Shown here one piece after another: positions 9,698-19,228 of a stretch of DNA of 64,000 nt (positions are counted from its first letter, which is position 1; each line of letters begins with the position of its first letter). A model generated the notes under the pieces. That model saw nothing but the letters and a program-made list of their open reading frames with translations, ran no database searches and was not told where the DNA came from. The translations under genes were made by a program, and so were the position numbers. The DNA lies in NCBI RefSeq assembly GCF_003651185.1, contig NZ_RCDC01000004.1, positions 1,474,659 to 1,538,658 of the forward strand. Reading direction: 5' to 3'. Origin of the DNA: Stenotrophomonas rhizophila (GTDB lineage: Bacteria > Pseudomonadota > Gammaproteobacteria > Xanthomonadales > Xanthomonadaceae).

Positions 9698-11671
9698 GTG
9701 CCCTCCCCTGTTCCGTCCGAGGCTCCTTCCCGTTCCCGCTGGCGCTGGCGTCGTCCTGGCAAGCGGGGGCAGCGGTGGTTGGCGATCCTGGTGTTTCTGT
9801 TCGCTGCGCTGCTGATCCTGATCGCGTTGTGGGATTGGAATTGGTTCAAGGGGCCGGTGGAACGGGCGGTGCAGGCCAAGACGGGGCGGGAGTTCCATAT
9901 CAACGGGGATCTGGATGTCGATCTGGGCCGGGTGACGACGGTGCGGGGCGATGGGCTGACCTTTGCGAATGCGACGTGGGCCAAGCAGCCGCAGATGGCG
10001 ACGGCGGATCGGGTGGAGATCGATGTGCGGGTGTGGCCGCTGCTGCGTGGGCAGGTACGGATTCCGGAGATCCGGTTGACGCGGCCGGATCTGTTGCTGG
10101 AAACGGCCCCGGAGAAGAATCAGCCGGGCAATTGGGATTTCCTGGGGCCGAGCGACGGTGATCCGCCGGTGCTGCAGCGGTTGTTGGTCGATGATGGGCG
10201 GCTGCAGTTCCGGGATGCGGCGGGCCGGACCGATGTGCTGGTGTCGCTCGACAGTGGCAAGCCACGCGACAAGGACAGTGGTCCGCCGCTGCTGGTGAAG
10301 GGCAAAGGGCGCTGGCAGGGTAATCCGTTCTCGCTGGCGGGCAATACCGAGTCGCCGCTGGAGCTGACCAATACCGGGCATCCGTTCCGCATCCATCTGG
10401 ATGGGCGCGCCGGCAATACGCACGCGATCGCCAGTGGGACGTTGACCAATCCGTTCCAGTTGCGCGTGTTCGATCTGGAGTTGATGCTGAGCGGGCAGGA
10501 CATGGAGGATCTGTTCCCGCTGATCGGCGTGGCGATTCCCTCCACCCCGCCCTACCGGCTCAACGGTCGGTTGAAGCGCGACAATGCGATCTGGCGCTAT
10601 GAGAATTTCACCGGTACCGCCGGTGACAGCGATCTGGGCGGGACCGCGCAGATCGATGTGAGCGGTGACCGGCCGTTCCTGACGGCCGATCTGGTCTCCA
10701 AACGGTTGGACTTCGACGATCTGGCCGGCTTCATCGGGGCACCGCCGAAGACCGGCGCGGGGGAGTCTGCCAACGCCGAGCAGAAGGCGAAGGCGGCCGC
10801 GCTGGCAGCCAGTGCCAAGGTGCTGCCGGATACGCCGTACAACCTGTCCAAGCTGCGCGCGATGGATGCCGATGTGCGCTGGAAAGCGCAGCGGATCAAT
10901 TCACCGGCACTGCCGCTGGATGACATGGATGCGCACCTCAAACTCAATGACGGGCTGCTGCGCCTGGAACCGCTGAACTTCGGTGTGGCCGGCGGTGATA
11001 TCCGCAGCACGATCCGGATGGATGCCCGCAAGCAGGCTATTTCCACGCAGTTGCAGGCCACCATCCGCAACGTGCAGCTGGGCAAGCTGTTCCCCGATGC
11101 GACACTGGCCGAGCAGGCCTCCGGCGGCATCAGTGGTGAGGTCAAGCTGACCGGCCAGGGCAATTCCATCGCCGCCATGCTGGGCAGTTCCGATGGCACG
11201 GTGGCGGTCGGGATCGGCCGCGGCCATGTCGGCAATCTGATCATGGAGCTGGCCGGGCTGGACGTGGCCGAATCACTGAAATTCCTGTTCACCGGTGACA
11301 AGCAGATCCCATTGCGCTGCGCATGGGGCGACTTCGGGGTGGACAACGGCGTGATGCAGTCCCGTTCGCTGGCCTTCGACACCACCGATACGCTCATTCT
11401 CGGCGAGGGCAAGGTGGACCTGAAGCAGGAGCAGCTGGATCTGCTGCTGCGGCCGCGGCCGAAGGACATGAGCATCCTGGCGCTGCGCTCGCCGCTGCGC
11501 ATCGGTGGCACGTTCAAGGATCCCTCGTTCCGGCCGGACTTCAAGGCATTGGGCATCCGCGGGGCGATCGCCCTGGCGCTGGGCAGCATTGCCCCGCCCG
11601 CTGCGCTGCTGGCGACGATCGAAACCGGGCCGGGCGAGGACAGCAACTGCGGTGGCCGCTACGCCAAGTGA
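9698..11671 (+). CDS. AsmA-family protein
   Basis: An inner-membrane-anchored periplasmic protein of about 657 residues. A short basic N-terminus (RSRWRWRRPGKRGQRW) leads into one transmembrane segment (LAILVFLFAALLILIALWDW), followed by the AsmA N-terminal repeat (VERAVQAKTGREFHINGDLDVDL is spread over its first strands) and a C-terminal AsmA domain with the LDLLLRPRPKD block. AsmA-like proteins are thought to act in lipid transport between the inner and outer membranes. The start is taken as GTG 9698, ten bases after a GGGGA site; GTG 9689 and TTG 9656 are alternatives without a good site. Ends at a CCGGCC/GGCCGG hairpin (11674-11691) shared with the convergent CBS gene. Confidence 0.85.
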   Translation: MPSPVPSEAPSRSRWRWRRPGKRGQRWLAILVFLFAALLILIALWDWNWFKGPVERAVQAKTGREFHINGDLDVDLGRVTTVRGDGLTFANATWAKQPQMATADRVEIDVRVWPLLRGQVRIPEIRLTRPDLLLETAPEKNQPGNWDFLGPSDGDPPVLQRLLVDDGRLQFRDAAGRTDVLVSLDSGKPRDKDSGPPLLVKGKGRWQGNPFSLAGNTESPLELTNTGHPFRIHLDGRAGNTHAIASGTLTNPFQLRVFDLELMLSGQDMEDLFPLIGVAIPSTPPYRLNGRLKRDNAIWRYENFTGTAGDSDLGGTAQIDVSGDRPFLTADLVSKRLDFDDLAGFIGAPPKTGAGESANAEQKAKAAALAASAKVLPDTPYNLSKLRAMDADVRWKAQRINSPALPLDDMDAHLKLNDGLLRLEPLNFGVAGGDIRSTIRMDARKQAISTQLQATIRNVQLGKLFPDATLAEQASGGISGEVKLTGQGNSIAAMLGSSDGTVAVGIGRGHVGNLIMELAGLDVAESLKFLFTGDKQIPLRCAWGDFGVDNGVMQSRSLAFDTTDTLILGEGKVDLKQEQLDLLLRPRPKDMSILALRSPLRIGGTFKDPSFRPDFKALGIRGAIALALGSIAPPAALLATIETGPGEDSNCGGRYAK

Positions 11672-11734
11672 TTCCGGCCCGTTCTGGCCGGATGTCGACG
11701 CATGGCCGGCATGCCGGACAGCATGGATCGACGC

Positions 11735-12166
11735 TCAACCGGCGACGATGTACTGCTGCAGCTGATCGAGTTTCTGTGCCTGTTCGTCGATCACCGACTT
11801 GACCAGGTCGCCGATCGAGATGACGCCGAGGACACCGTTGCCATCGACCACCGGAAGGTGACGGATGCGGTAATCGGTGACCAGTTGCAGGCAATGTTCG
11901 ACCTGCTCGCCTGGCGCGACGGTCACCACCTTGGGGGTCATGATCTCGCGGACTTCGGTCGTGCGTGACGAGCGTTCGTGCAGCACGATCTTGCGTGCGT
12001 AATCGCGTTCGGAAAGAATGCCGACCAGTTGCCGGCCTTCCATCACCAGGACCGCGCCGATGCCCTTTTCAGCCATCAACCGGATAGCGTCGATCACCGC
12101 CGACGTCGGGGCTACTGCGAATACCTCAGGGGACTTGCCTTCCAACAGCTGTCGTACCGTGGTCAT
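11735..12166 (-). CDS. CBS-pair domain protein
   Basis: A small cytoplasmic protein of 143 residues made of two CBS motifs and little else. The first covers about residues 10-60 (VIDAIRLMAEKGIGAVLVM, then LVGILSERDY), the second about residues 75-130 (REIMTPKVVTVAPGEQV, then IRHLPVVDGNGVLGVISIGDLVK). CBS pairs bind adenosyl ligands such as AMP, ATP or SAM and act as sensors; no attached effector domain is present. The first 41 bases overlap the end of the upstream glycosyltransferase, so the two are probably co-transcribed. Ligand and partner are unknown. Confidence 0.9.
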   Translation of the reverse strand: MTTVRQLLEGKSPEVFAVAPTSAVIDAIRLMAEKGIGAVLVMEGRQLVGILSERDYARKIVLHERSSRTTEVREIMTPKVVTVAPGEQVEHCLQLVTDYRIRHLPVVDGNGVLGVISIGDLVKSVIDEQAQKLDQLQQYIVAG

Positions 12167-13145
12167 CTCGCTGCTCTCCACCGATGGGATGCAGGGCCGA
12201 GTCTGCCACGAACGGGGCCTGCCAGGTGTCAATCAGGTACAGCGGGCGCTGTTTGGATTCTTCGTACAGCCGGCCCAGGTACTCACCGATCAGGCCCAGC
12301 GCGATCAGCTGTATCCCGCCAAGGAACAGGATCACCGCCATCATCGTCGGCCACCCAGCGACACGGTCGCCGTACAGCGCGGCCTTGAGCACCACGACCA
12401 GCGCGAACAGGAACGCGAAACTCGCCGCCACCAGGCCCAGATAGGTGGTCACCCGCAGCGGCGCGGTCGAGAACCCGGTGATCCCTTCCAACGCGAAGTT
12501 CCACAGCCGCCAGAAACCGAACTTGCTCTCCCCGACCAGCCGCGCATGGCGATGGTAAGGCAGGGCCTTGCGCCGGAAGCCCACCCAGCCGAACAGCCCC
12601 TTCATGAACCGGTGGCGCTCACGCAGCTGACCCAGCGCCTGCAGCGCGCGCGGCGACAACAGGCGGAAGTCGCCGGTATCGGCCGGAATCGGTGTCTTGG
12701 ACAGCCGCCCGATCACCCGGTAGAACGCCTTGGCTGTTGACCGCTTGAGCCAGCTTTCGCCGTCGCGCACCAGGCGCGTGCCGTACACGTTGTCATAGCC
12801 CTGCTGCCACAGCGCAACAAACTCGGGAATCAGTTCCGGCGGATCCTGACCATCGGCATCGAGAATCATCACCGCACCGTCGTCGACGAAATCCAGCCCG
12901 GCGGTGAGCGCCGCTTCCTTGCCGAAATTCCGCGAGAGCCGCAGCACGCCGACGCAGCCGTCCGCAGCGGCCAATCCCTGCATGACGTCCCAGGTCGTAT
13001 CGGTACTGCCGTCGTCCACATACAACACCCGGCCGTCGATGCCCACCAATCCATCGAGCACCGCACGCAGCCGTGGGTGCAGCATCGGCAAGGCAAGCGC
13101 TTCATTGTGGGCGGCGACGACGACGGTCAGGCGTGGGCTGTTCAT
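12126..13145 (-). CDS. membrane glycosyltransferase family 2 (DPM/ArnC-like)
   Basis: A 339-residue GT2 enzyme that most likely moves a sugar onto polyprenyl phosphate. The GT-A domain occupies residues 1-220 with VVVAAHNEALALP, the YVDDGSTDTT motif and the metal-binding DADGQDPPE. Two transmembrane spans follow near residues 235-300 (LVAASFAFLFALVVVLKAAL and MMAVILFLGGIQLIALGLIG), as in bactoprenol glucosyltransferases such as GtrB and YfdH. The YLGRLYEESKQRPLYL tail is typical. ATG 13145 is preferred over the upstream in-frame ATG at 13178. The sugar donor cannot be told. Its 3' end overlaps the CBS gene. Confidence 0.88.
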   Translation of the reverse strand: MNSPRLTVVVAAHNEALALPMLHPRLRAVLDGLVGIDGRVLYVDDGSTDTTWDVMQGLAAADGCVGVLRLSRNFGKEAALTAGLDFVDDGAVMILDADGQDPPELIPEFVALWQQGYDNVYGTRLVRDGESWLKRSTAKAFYRVIGRLSKTPIPADTGDFRLLSPRALQALGQLRERHRFMKGLFGWVGFRRKALPYHRHARLVGESKFGFWRLWNFALEGITGFSTAPLRVTTYLGLVAASFAFLFALVVVLKAALYGDRVAGWPTMMAVILFLGGIQLIALGLIGEYLGRLYEESKQRPLYLIDTWQAPFVADSALHPIGGEQRDDHGTTAVGRQVP

Positions 13146-13184
13146 GCGGCGATTGTAGCGTTCGCCAATCACGTACATGAACGC

Positions 13185-13934
13185 TCAGTCTTCGCTGAGG
13201 TAACCACTCCCGCCCAGCTGCCGCGCCTGCCGCTGGATCCATGTTGCGCGGCGCTGGACATAGGGCCCCGGCTGGGCCGCGTTGTAACGCCGCGGTGCTG
13301 GCAGCACCGCCGCCAGCCGCGCGCTTTCGGCCGGGCTCAGCCGCGACGCGTCCTTGTTCCAGTACTGCCGGGACGCGGCCTGCGCGCCATAGATGCCGTC
13401 GCCGAACTCGGCGATGTTGGCGTACATCTCCAGGATCCGCGACTTCGGCCACAGCGCTTCGATCAACACCGTGTACCAGACCTCCAGGCCCTTGCGGATC
13501 CAGCTGCGGCCCTGCCACAGGAACAGGTTCTTGGCGACCTGCTGGCTGATCGTACTGGCCCCGCGCAGGCGGCCGCCGCGTGCGTTGTGGTCGCGCGCCT
13601 TCTCGATGGCCTGCAGGTCAAAGCCGTTGTGCTCCGGGAAGCGCTGGTCCTCGGCGGCCACCAGCGAGATCGGCAGGCTCGGCGCCATCTGGTCCAGGTC
13701 GCGCCACTGGTAGTGCAGCCGGTAGCTCCAATCGCCCTCCCCCAACGCTTCGCCGTAGCGCCACAGCATCACGCTGGATACGGGGGGGGCGATGAAACGC
13801 AGGGCCAGCACCTGCAGCACGCTGAAGCCGACAAACAGTACCGGCAGCCACAGCAGCCGCTTCCAGTGCCGGCGGCGGGGACGTGACGGTTCCAGGTCCG
13901 GCTCGACCTTGAGGTTGCTGCGCTCTGCCCCCAT
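13185..13934 (-). CDS. mtgA: monofunctional biosynthetic peptidoglycan transglycosylase
   Basis: A GT51 enzyme that polymerises lipid II into glycan strands without making cross-links. The 249-residue protein has a basic N-terminal tail, one transmembrane anchor ([19 protein letters not shown]), the catalytic block [14 protein letters not shown] with the essential glutamate, [16 protein letters not shown], and the later [15 protein letters not shown] motif. No transpeptidase domain follows. ATG 13934 is chosen because AAGGA lies about ten bases upstream; longer in-frame starts run into the divergent hslO promoter region. The hslO start is 79 bases away on the other strand, so the two genes share a regulatory gap. 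Confidence 0.93.
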   Translation of the reverse strand: MGAERSNLKVEPDLEPSRPRRRHWKRLLWLPVLFVGFSVLQVLALRFIAPPVSSVMLWRYGEALGEGDWSYRLHYQWRDLDQMAPSLPISLVAAEDQRFPEHNGFDLQAIEKARDHNARGGRLRGASTISQQVAKNLFLWQGRSWIRKGLEVWYTVLIEALWPKSRILEMYANIAEFGDGIYGAQAASRQYWNKDASRLSPAESARLAAVLPAPRRYNAAQPGPYVQRRATWIQRQARQLGGSGYLSED

Positions 13935-14013
13935 TACTGGTGCATCCTTTACTTGCACGGTTGTCGGCGCATTATCCGGCAACCGGCACTCCTTTCGCGC
14001 AGCCACCGAACCG

Positions 14014-14910
14014 ATGACCGCCCAATCCGACTCCCTTGTCCGTTTCCTGCTCCCCGATGCCGGCGTCCGCGGCGTGCACGTGCACCTTGATGACACCTGG
14101 CGGGAGATCCTGTCGCACGCGGTCTATCCGCCCGGCGCCGCTGAACTGCTCGGCGAGGCCAGCGTGGCCTCGGCGCTGTTCACCGGCCACACCAAGGTCG
14201 ATGGCCGCCTGTCGATCCAGCTGCGCAGCAACACCGCGATGCGCACCCTGTTCGCCGAGTGCACCGCGGCCGGCACGCTGCGCGGCATCGTCCAGCTGGC
14301 CGACGGCGGCGGCGACGCGCCGCGCGACCTGACCGCGCTGGGCGAGGATGCGCTGCTGGCGATCACCATCGAAAACCCCGGCTTGGACCCGCGCGAACCG
14401 CAGCGCTACCAGAGCCTGGTCGGTCTGACCGCAGCCGGTCTGGACGAAGCCTTCGAAGATTATTTCCGCCAGTCCGAACAGCTGCCCACCCGCCTGCTGC
14501 TGGCCGCCGACGGCACCCGCGCCGCAGGCCTGCTGCTGCAGAAGCTGCCGGGCGATGAAGGCGATCAGGACGGCTGGTCGCGTGCCAGCGCGCTGTTCGA
14601 GACCCTGGGCAAGCAGGAACTGCTGGAGGTGCCGGGCCATGACCTGCTGCACCGCCTGTTCCATGAAGAGACGCCGGAACTGCTCGGCGACAAGGCCCTG
14701 CGCTTTGCCTGTTCGTGCTCGCGCGAGCGGGTCGAAGGCATGCTGCAGTCCATTGGCGAAGAGGAGGCCCGGGCCGCCGCCGAGCCTACGGGCGCGGTCG
14801 AAGTGCGTTGCGAATTCTGCGGGCAGGAGTATCACTTTCCCTTGACGGAATTCGACATACTGTTCCGCGAGATGGACGTATCTTCGCCGGCACCTGAACG
14901 GCTTCAGTAA
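14014..14910 (+). CDS. hslO: Hsp33 redox-regulated holdase chaperone
   Basis: A cytoplasmic chaperone that becomes active when oxidants make it release zinc and partly unfold. The 298-residue protein has the usual N-terminal core and a C-terminal redox switch in which C233-x-C235 and C266-x-x-C269 ([19 protein letters not shown]) bind zinc. All four cysteines are present. The start ATG 14014 begins [17 protein letters not shown], where family similarity begins; the frame is open much further upstream through antisense mtgA sequence. A separate promoter follows for the next gene. Confidence 0.95.
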   Translation: MTAQSDSLVRFLLPDAGVRGVHVHLDDTWREILSHAVYPPGAAELLGEASVASALFTGHTKVDGRLSIQLRSNTAMRTLFAECTAAGTLRGIVQLADGGGDAPRDLTALGEDALLAITIENPGLDPREPQRYQSLVGLTAAGLDEAFEDYFRQSEQLPTRLLLAADGTRAAGLLLQKLPGDEGDQDGWSRASALFETLGKQELLEVPGHDLLHRLFHEETPELLGDKALRFACSCSRERVEGMLQSIGEEEARAAAEPTGAVEVRCEFCGQEYHFPLTEFDILFREMDVSSPAPERLQ

Positions 14911-14946
14911 TTTTGCTACGAGTTTTGTTCTGGGGAGAACCAAGAC

Positions 14947-14975
14947 TTGTTAAGAAATCATAAACGCCCTAGGAT
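14947..14975 (+). promoter_or_regulatory. promoter for the unknown secreted protein gene
   Basis: TTGTTA (14947-14952), a 17-base spacer and TAGGAT (14970-14975). The expected start, about 14982, falls at a small CCCGC-TTCG-GCGGG hairpin (14982-14995) that would form the very 5' end of the mRNA, 35 bases before the ATG at 15030. Confidence 0.55.
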
Positions 14976-15029
14976 CAATCTCCCGCTTCGGCGGGAACTT
15001 GTGTTCACCGCGCTTGTCTGAGAGTTCCC

Positions 15030-15887
15030 ATGCATTCCCTTCTGCGTCTACCGCTGGCCCTGATGATCGCCCTAGGCGCGATCTCGGGCGCGCATGCGCA
15101 GGCCAAGGGCAAGCAGGACGGCACCGTGCTGCCGGTCTGGAACAAGGGCAGCGGCAAGGTCGAGGCGCTGCTCTACCTGGAGCCGACCGGCGAACAGGCC
15201 GTTGGTGCCCGTTGGCACTTCGGGCGCAGCTCGCTGGATGCGGCCTTCGGCCTGTCCTCGGGTGACTCTCTGGGGCTGCTGTGCAACAGCAGCCGCGGCA
15301 CCAGCATCAGCGGATTGGCCAGTCACTGCATGCTGGCGACGCTGGGCGATGAGGAGGACAACACGCTCAGCCGCCGCGTCAGTGGGACCGCCGCGTTCAA
15401 CCGCCCCGGTGGCCGCGTGGGCATCACCGCCGGCAGCGGCCGCGACACTTTACCCGCCTGGCTGGCTGGCCCCAACAAATCCCCATCGCTGCGCGCCGAA
15501 CAGAACGATCTGACTGTTTTCGGGCAGAAGAACATCGGCCGTGAGGGCTTCGTCTCGATCGGTGGCACCTACGCCAAAGCGCGACTGGTCCCCATCGCGG
15601 ATGCCTCACCGGCGATCGTCGACCGCTGGGACAGCAAAAGCCTCACCATCGGCGCCGGCTATGGCAACTTCAGCGGCAACATCATTGGCCGTGTGGTCGA
15701 TGTACCCGGCCAGCCCGGGAAGTGGGAAGGCCTGGGCGTCGGCCTGACCTGGCGCACCCCGTGGAGCGGCCAGCTCACCGTCGGTGCCGAAAACGTGGTC
15801 ACCCGTGGCAAGAATCCGTTCGCCCCGCGCAACGAGAGCACCGACGAAGGCACCGTGCCCTACGTGCGGTACGAGCAGGATCTCTGA
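15030..15887 (+). CDS. unknown exported protein, possible outer-membrane barrel
   Basis: I do not recognise a named family. The 285-residue product has a signal peptide (MHSLLRLPLALMIALGAISG, cleaved near AHAQ). The rest alternates short amphipathic stretches with glycine-rich turns (SLTIGAGYGNFSGNIIGRVV, LGVGLTWRTPWSGQLTVGAE), as in outer-membrane beta-barrels or YaiO-like proteins, and ends in VPYVRYEQDL. Two cysteines (LLCNSSRG and SHCMLAT) could form a disulfide. It has its own promoter and a strong terminator, so it is a single-gene unit between hslO and a TonB-dependent receptor. Function unknown. Confidence 0.75.
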   Translation: MHSLLRLPLALMIALGAISGAHAQAKGKQDGTVLPVWNKGSGKVEALLYLEPTGEQAVGARWHFGRSSLDAAFGLSSGDSLGLLCNSSRGTSISGLASHCMLATLGDEEDNTLSRRVSGTAAFNRPGGRVGITAGSGRDTLPAWLAGPNKSPSLRAEQNDLTVFGQKNIGREGFVSIGGTYAKARLVPIADASPAIVDRWDSKSLTIGAGYGNFSGNIIGRVVDVPGQPGKWEGLGVGLTWRTPWSGQLTVGAENVVTRGKNPFAPRNESTDEGTVPYVRYEQDL

Positions 15888-15923
15888 CCTGTCTTTGCGA
15901 CGACCCGTCAATACACGTGATCC

Positions 15924-15952
15924 AAAGGGCGCCTCCATGAGGCGCCCTTTTT
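15924..15952 (+). terminator. intrinsic terminator
   Basis: Stem AAAGGGCGCCT / AGGCGCCCTTT with loop CCATG, running into a T-tract, 36 bases after the stop of the unknown exported protein. Confidence 0.85.
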
Positions 15953-16238
15953 CATTTGGGCTGCCTGTCAAGGGCGCGCACGGCCCATTCAGGGTGAATT
16001 TTTTTTAACAAAAATCTTAACAAATGAGACTGTTTAGGCTGTAGATATCGCTTAAAGCCTTACACCGCAAAGGCTTTGCCGAATTTCACCTAAATCACAT
16101 GGAACATTAACGGCTCTTTAATTTTTAGTTGCACGTGGTTACTATCGAGTCAGCTTCACGGATTGGGAACGCCTTTCGTCCCCGCGCTGAAGCCCATCCC
16201 AACACGTTGCACCCAAGTCAACTTGGAGAGAGAGCCCA
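15953..16238 (+). promoter_or_regulatory. AT-rich promoter and leader of the TonB-dependent receptor
   Basis: A 286-base AT-rich stretch, unusual in this GC-rich window. It has an 8-T run, two TTAACA boxes (16005-16010 and 16017-16022) that could serve as -35 elements, and a TACTAT box (16140-16145) that could be a -10 of a nearer promoter. A GGAGAGAG ribosome site lies just before the receptor ATG. The exact promoter cannot be fixed by eye. Confidence 0.45.
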
Positions 16239-19088
16239 ATGAACCGCAACAGCAACAAACTGCGCGACGCCGTCGTCCTCGCGCTGATCGCCAGCGCTGC
16301 CGGCACCGGCAGCGCCGTCGCTCAGGAAACCACTGGCACCACCAACCTGGACCGTATCTCGGTCACCGGTTCGCGCATCCGCCAGGTTGACGTGGAAACC
16401 GCCCAGCCGGTCCTGACCATCACCCGCGCAGACATCCAGAACCAGGGCTTCAGCTCGGTCGCGGACATCCTGCAGAACATCTCTGCCGCGGGCAGCCCGT
16501 CGTTCAGCCGCGCCTCGCCGCTGACCTCCAACCAGGAAGCCGGTGGTTCGTACATCGATCTGCGCAACCTGGGCCCGCAGCGTACGCTGGTGCTGGTCAA
16601 CGGCAAGCGTCTGGGCATTTCGCCGGACGGCTTCCAGGACGTCTCGACCATCCCGACCGTCATCGTTGAGCGCATCGACGTCCTGAAGGACGGCGCCTCG
16701 TCGATCTACGGCTCCGATGCCATGGCCGGCGTGATCAACATCATCACCCGCAAGAACTTCGACGGTGCTGAAGCCAACTTCTACACCGGCCAGTACAGCC
16801 AGGGCGACGGCAAGAAGGAAACCGCTGATTTCATGGTCGGCTTCTCCGGCGATCGCGGTTCGGTCACCGTCGGTGCCGAGTACCACAAGGAAGAGGGCGT
16901 CTGGGCGAAGGATCGTCCGTTCAGCCTGGACACCTACCCGGGCGTCGGTGACGGTGGCGCTTACTCCGTCGTCGGCCAGTGGGGTAACTGGCGTCGCGGC
17001 ACCACCGGCGCTTGGCAGGCACCGAACCGTGGCGGCACCGCCCTGGGCGCGAGCCAGTTCCATGACCAGAACGCCGATGACCGCAGCCGTTCGACGGAGC
17101 AGATGCACCTGCTGACGCCGCTGGAGCGCCGTTCGCTGTACGTCAACACCAACTACGACATCACCGACAACGTCCGCTTCACCAGCGACCTGTCCTACAC
17201 CAAGCGTGAGTCGAACCGTCAGATCGCAGGCTACCCGCTGCAGTCGCAGGCCGCCGGCGTGAACACCCCGATGTCGGCGCTGAGCGCCTTCAACCCGACC
17301 GGTGGCGCTTCGGCCGTCAACTGGCGCCGTCGTGGTTGGGAAGTGCCGCGTACCACCGATACCGACATGACGACCTGGCGCTTCACCGCGTCGCTGGAAG
17401 GCGCGTTCGAGATTGGTGACCGGTACTTCAACTGGGATGCCGGCTACCTGTACAACGAAAACAACGTCAACATCACCAACAACGGCAACTTCTACATCCC
17501 GGCCGTGCGCAATGCGGTGGGCCCGTCGCGCGTCAATGCGCAGGGGCAGCTGGAGTGCTACACGCCCGCAACGGGCACCTCGCCCGCCGCGGCGATCCCG
17601 GGCTGCGTGCCGTGGAATCCCTTCGCGGGCTTCGGCACCGGCGCGGTTGCCAATTCGCTGGCGGATCCGAACGTTCAAAAGTACCTCTACCGTGAGGAAC
17701 ATGCGACCGGCAAGACCACCACGAACAACTACTTCGCCAACCTGTCGGGTACCATCGTCCCGCTGCCGGCCGGCGACCTGGGCTTCGCGGTCGGCTACGA
17801 GTACCGCAAGGAGGATGGCAACTTCCGTCCGGATGCCATCGCCCAGTCGGGCGACTCGACCAACCTGGCCTCGGGCCCGACCCAAGGCTCCTACGCGGTC
17901 GACGAGTTCTACCTGGAACTGAACATCCCGATCCTGGCCGACCTTGCCTTCGCCAAGGAACTGACGCTGGACGTGGCTACCCGCTACTCCGACTTCAACA
18001 CCTTCGGTGACACGGTCAACAACAAGTTCGGCCTGAAGTGGCGTCCGATCGACGACCTGCTGGTCCGGGCCACCTATGCCGAGGGCTTCCGCGCCCCGAC
18101 CATCGGTGACCTCTACGGCGGCGGTTCGCAGACCTTCGTGACCAGCTTCGTCGATCCGTGCGACAGCGTCTATGGCAGCGTCGGCGGCAGCCCGCAGTGC
18201 TTGGCCGCCGTCGGCCCGGGTTACCGTCAGCTGCAGCAGGGCTTCATCCCGACCGTCGGCTCGGCAGCACAGAGCCCGGTGCCGTTCGTTTCGGGCTCCA
18301 ACCCGCTGCTGACCCCGGAAAGTTCGGAGTCCAAGACCGTCGGTTTCGTATACAGCCCGAGCTACGTCAGTGGCCTGAGCGTGGGCGTCGACTGGTGGAA
18401 CATCCGCATCGACAACACCATCGTCTCGGACAGCGCCAACACGATCCTGCGCGACTGCTATGTCAACCAGGTCACCTCGCGTTGCGCACTGTTCCAGCGT
18501 GATCCGTCGCTGGGCAACATCGTCGGCACCCTGGTCTACGGCAACCGTAATGCCGGCTATACCGAAACCGAAGGTTTCGATATCGACGTCAACTATGCTC
18601 TGGACACCGACTACGGTCGCGTCAGCGCCAAGTGGGCCACCACCTACGTCAGCAAGTACGAGACGAAGACCACCAACGAAGCTGACACCGTGCCGAATCA
18701 GGCCAACGGCTACGGCAGCACCTTCCGGATCCGCTCCAACTTCAACCTGGGCTGGAGCCTGAATGACTGGTCGGTGAACTGGGGCCTGCGCTACTTCTCC
18801 GGCACCAAGGAACCGTGCTACTTCGATGATCGCTGCAACCTGCCGGACTTCTCGGCACCGGAAACGCAGGGCAACATCGATCCGCAGAACCGTACCGGCG
18901 CAGTGACCTTCCACGACCTGCAGGTGTCCTACGCAGCTCCGTGGAACGCCAGCATCTCCGTCGGCGCCAACAACGTGTTCAACAAGGTCGGCCCGGCAAT
19001 GTATGCGCAGCCGAATTCCAGCTTCTCCTACTACGGCGGCTTCGACATCGGTCGCTTCGTCTACCTGAAGTACAACCAGAAGTTCTGA
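16239..19088 (+). CDS. TonB-dependent outer-membrane receptor
   Basis: A ligand-gated outer-membrane transporter of 949 residues energised by TonB-ExbB-ExbD. Signal peptide residues 1-29 end at GSAVAQ. The plug domain follows with LDRISVTGSRIRQ as the TonB-box region, then LVLVNGKRLG and the IERIDVLKDGASSIYGSDAM plug signature near residues 146-170. The rest is a 22-strand barrel ending in GRFVYLKYNQKF with a terminal phenylalanine for BAM-dependent insertion. The barrel resembles the large receptors that Xanthomonadaceae use for carbohydrates, peptides or iron compounds; the substrate cannot be read here. Codon use is smoother and slightly less GC-rich than its neighbours, which fits high expression. 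Confidence 0.93.
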   Translation: MNRNSNKLRDAVVLALIASAAGTGSAVAQETTGTTNLDRISVTGSRIRQVDVETAQPVLTITRADIQNQGFSSVADILQNISAAGSPSFSRASPLTSNQEAGGSYIDLRNLGPQRTLVLVNGKRLGISPDGFQDVSTIPTVIVERIDVLKDGASSIYGSDAMAGVINIITRKNFDGAEANFYTGQYSQGDGKKETADFMVGFSGDRGSVTVGAEYHKEEGVWAKDRPFSLDTYPGVGDGGAYSVVGQWGNWRRGTTGAWQAPNRGGTALGASQFHDQNADDRSRSTEQMHLLTPLERRSLYVNTNYDITDNVRFTSDLSYTKRESNRQIAGYPLQSQAAGVNTPMSALSAFNPTGGASAVNWRRRGWEVPRTTDTDMTTWRFTASLEGAFEIGDRYFNWDAGYLYNENNVNITNNGNFYIPAVRNAVGPSRVNAQGQLECYTPATGTSPAAAIPGCVPWNPFAGFGTGAVANSLADPNVQKYLYREEHATGKTTTNNYFANLSGTIVPLPAGDLGFAVGYEYRKEDGNFRPDAIAQSGDSTNLASGPTQGSYAVDEFYLELNIPILADLAFAKELTLDVATRYSDFNTFGDTVNNKFGLKWRPIDDLLVRATYAEGFRAPTIGDLYGGGSQTFVTSFVDPCDSVYGSVGGSPQCLAAVGPGYRQLQQGFIPTVGSAAQSPVPFVSGSNPLLTPESSESKTVGFVYSPSYVSGLSVGVDWWNIRIDNTIVSDSANTILRDCYVNQVTSRCALFQRDPSLGNIVGTLVYGNRNAGYTETEGFDIDVNYALDTDYGRVSAKWATTYVSKYETKTTNEADTVPNQANGYGSTFRIRSNFNLGWSLNDWSVNWGLRYFSGTKEPCYFDDRCNLPDFSAPETQGNIDPQNRTGAVTFHDLQVSYAAPWNASISVGANNVFNKVGPAMYAQPNSSFSYYGGFDIGRFVYLKYNQKF

Positions 19089-19116
19089 TCGATCCACTGA
19101 TCAACAACGTCTGATG

Positions 19117-19146
19117 CAACGGCCCCGAAAGGGGCCGTTGTTTTTT
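19117..19146 (+). terminator. intrinsic terminator of the receptor gene
   Basis: Perfect 10-bp stem CAACGGCCCC/GGGGCCGTTG with loop GAAA, followed by six T, 28 bases after the stop. Confidence 0.92.
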
Positions 19147-19180
19147 GTGCTGGTGCGCGTGGCCAGCAAACGGCACGCAT

Positions 19181-19206
19181 GCAAAAGGCCGCGTTTCCGC
19201 GGCCTT
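19181..19206 (-). terminator. intrinsic terminator of tetR
   Basis: On the minus strand, stem AAGGCCGCG/CGCGGCCTT with loop GAAA followed by TTTTGC; outer GCATGC arms extend it. It lies 23 bases after the tetR stop and faces the receptor terminator. Confidence 0.8.
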
Positions 19207-19228
19207 CTGCATGCCTGTCACGGGCCGG

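Noticed and set aside
16218..19097. A 959-codon minus-strand frame opposite the TonB-dependent receptor
   Set aside because: Antisense shadow; the plus strand has a signal peptide, plug motifs and a terminal phenylalanine.
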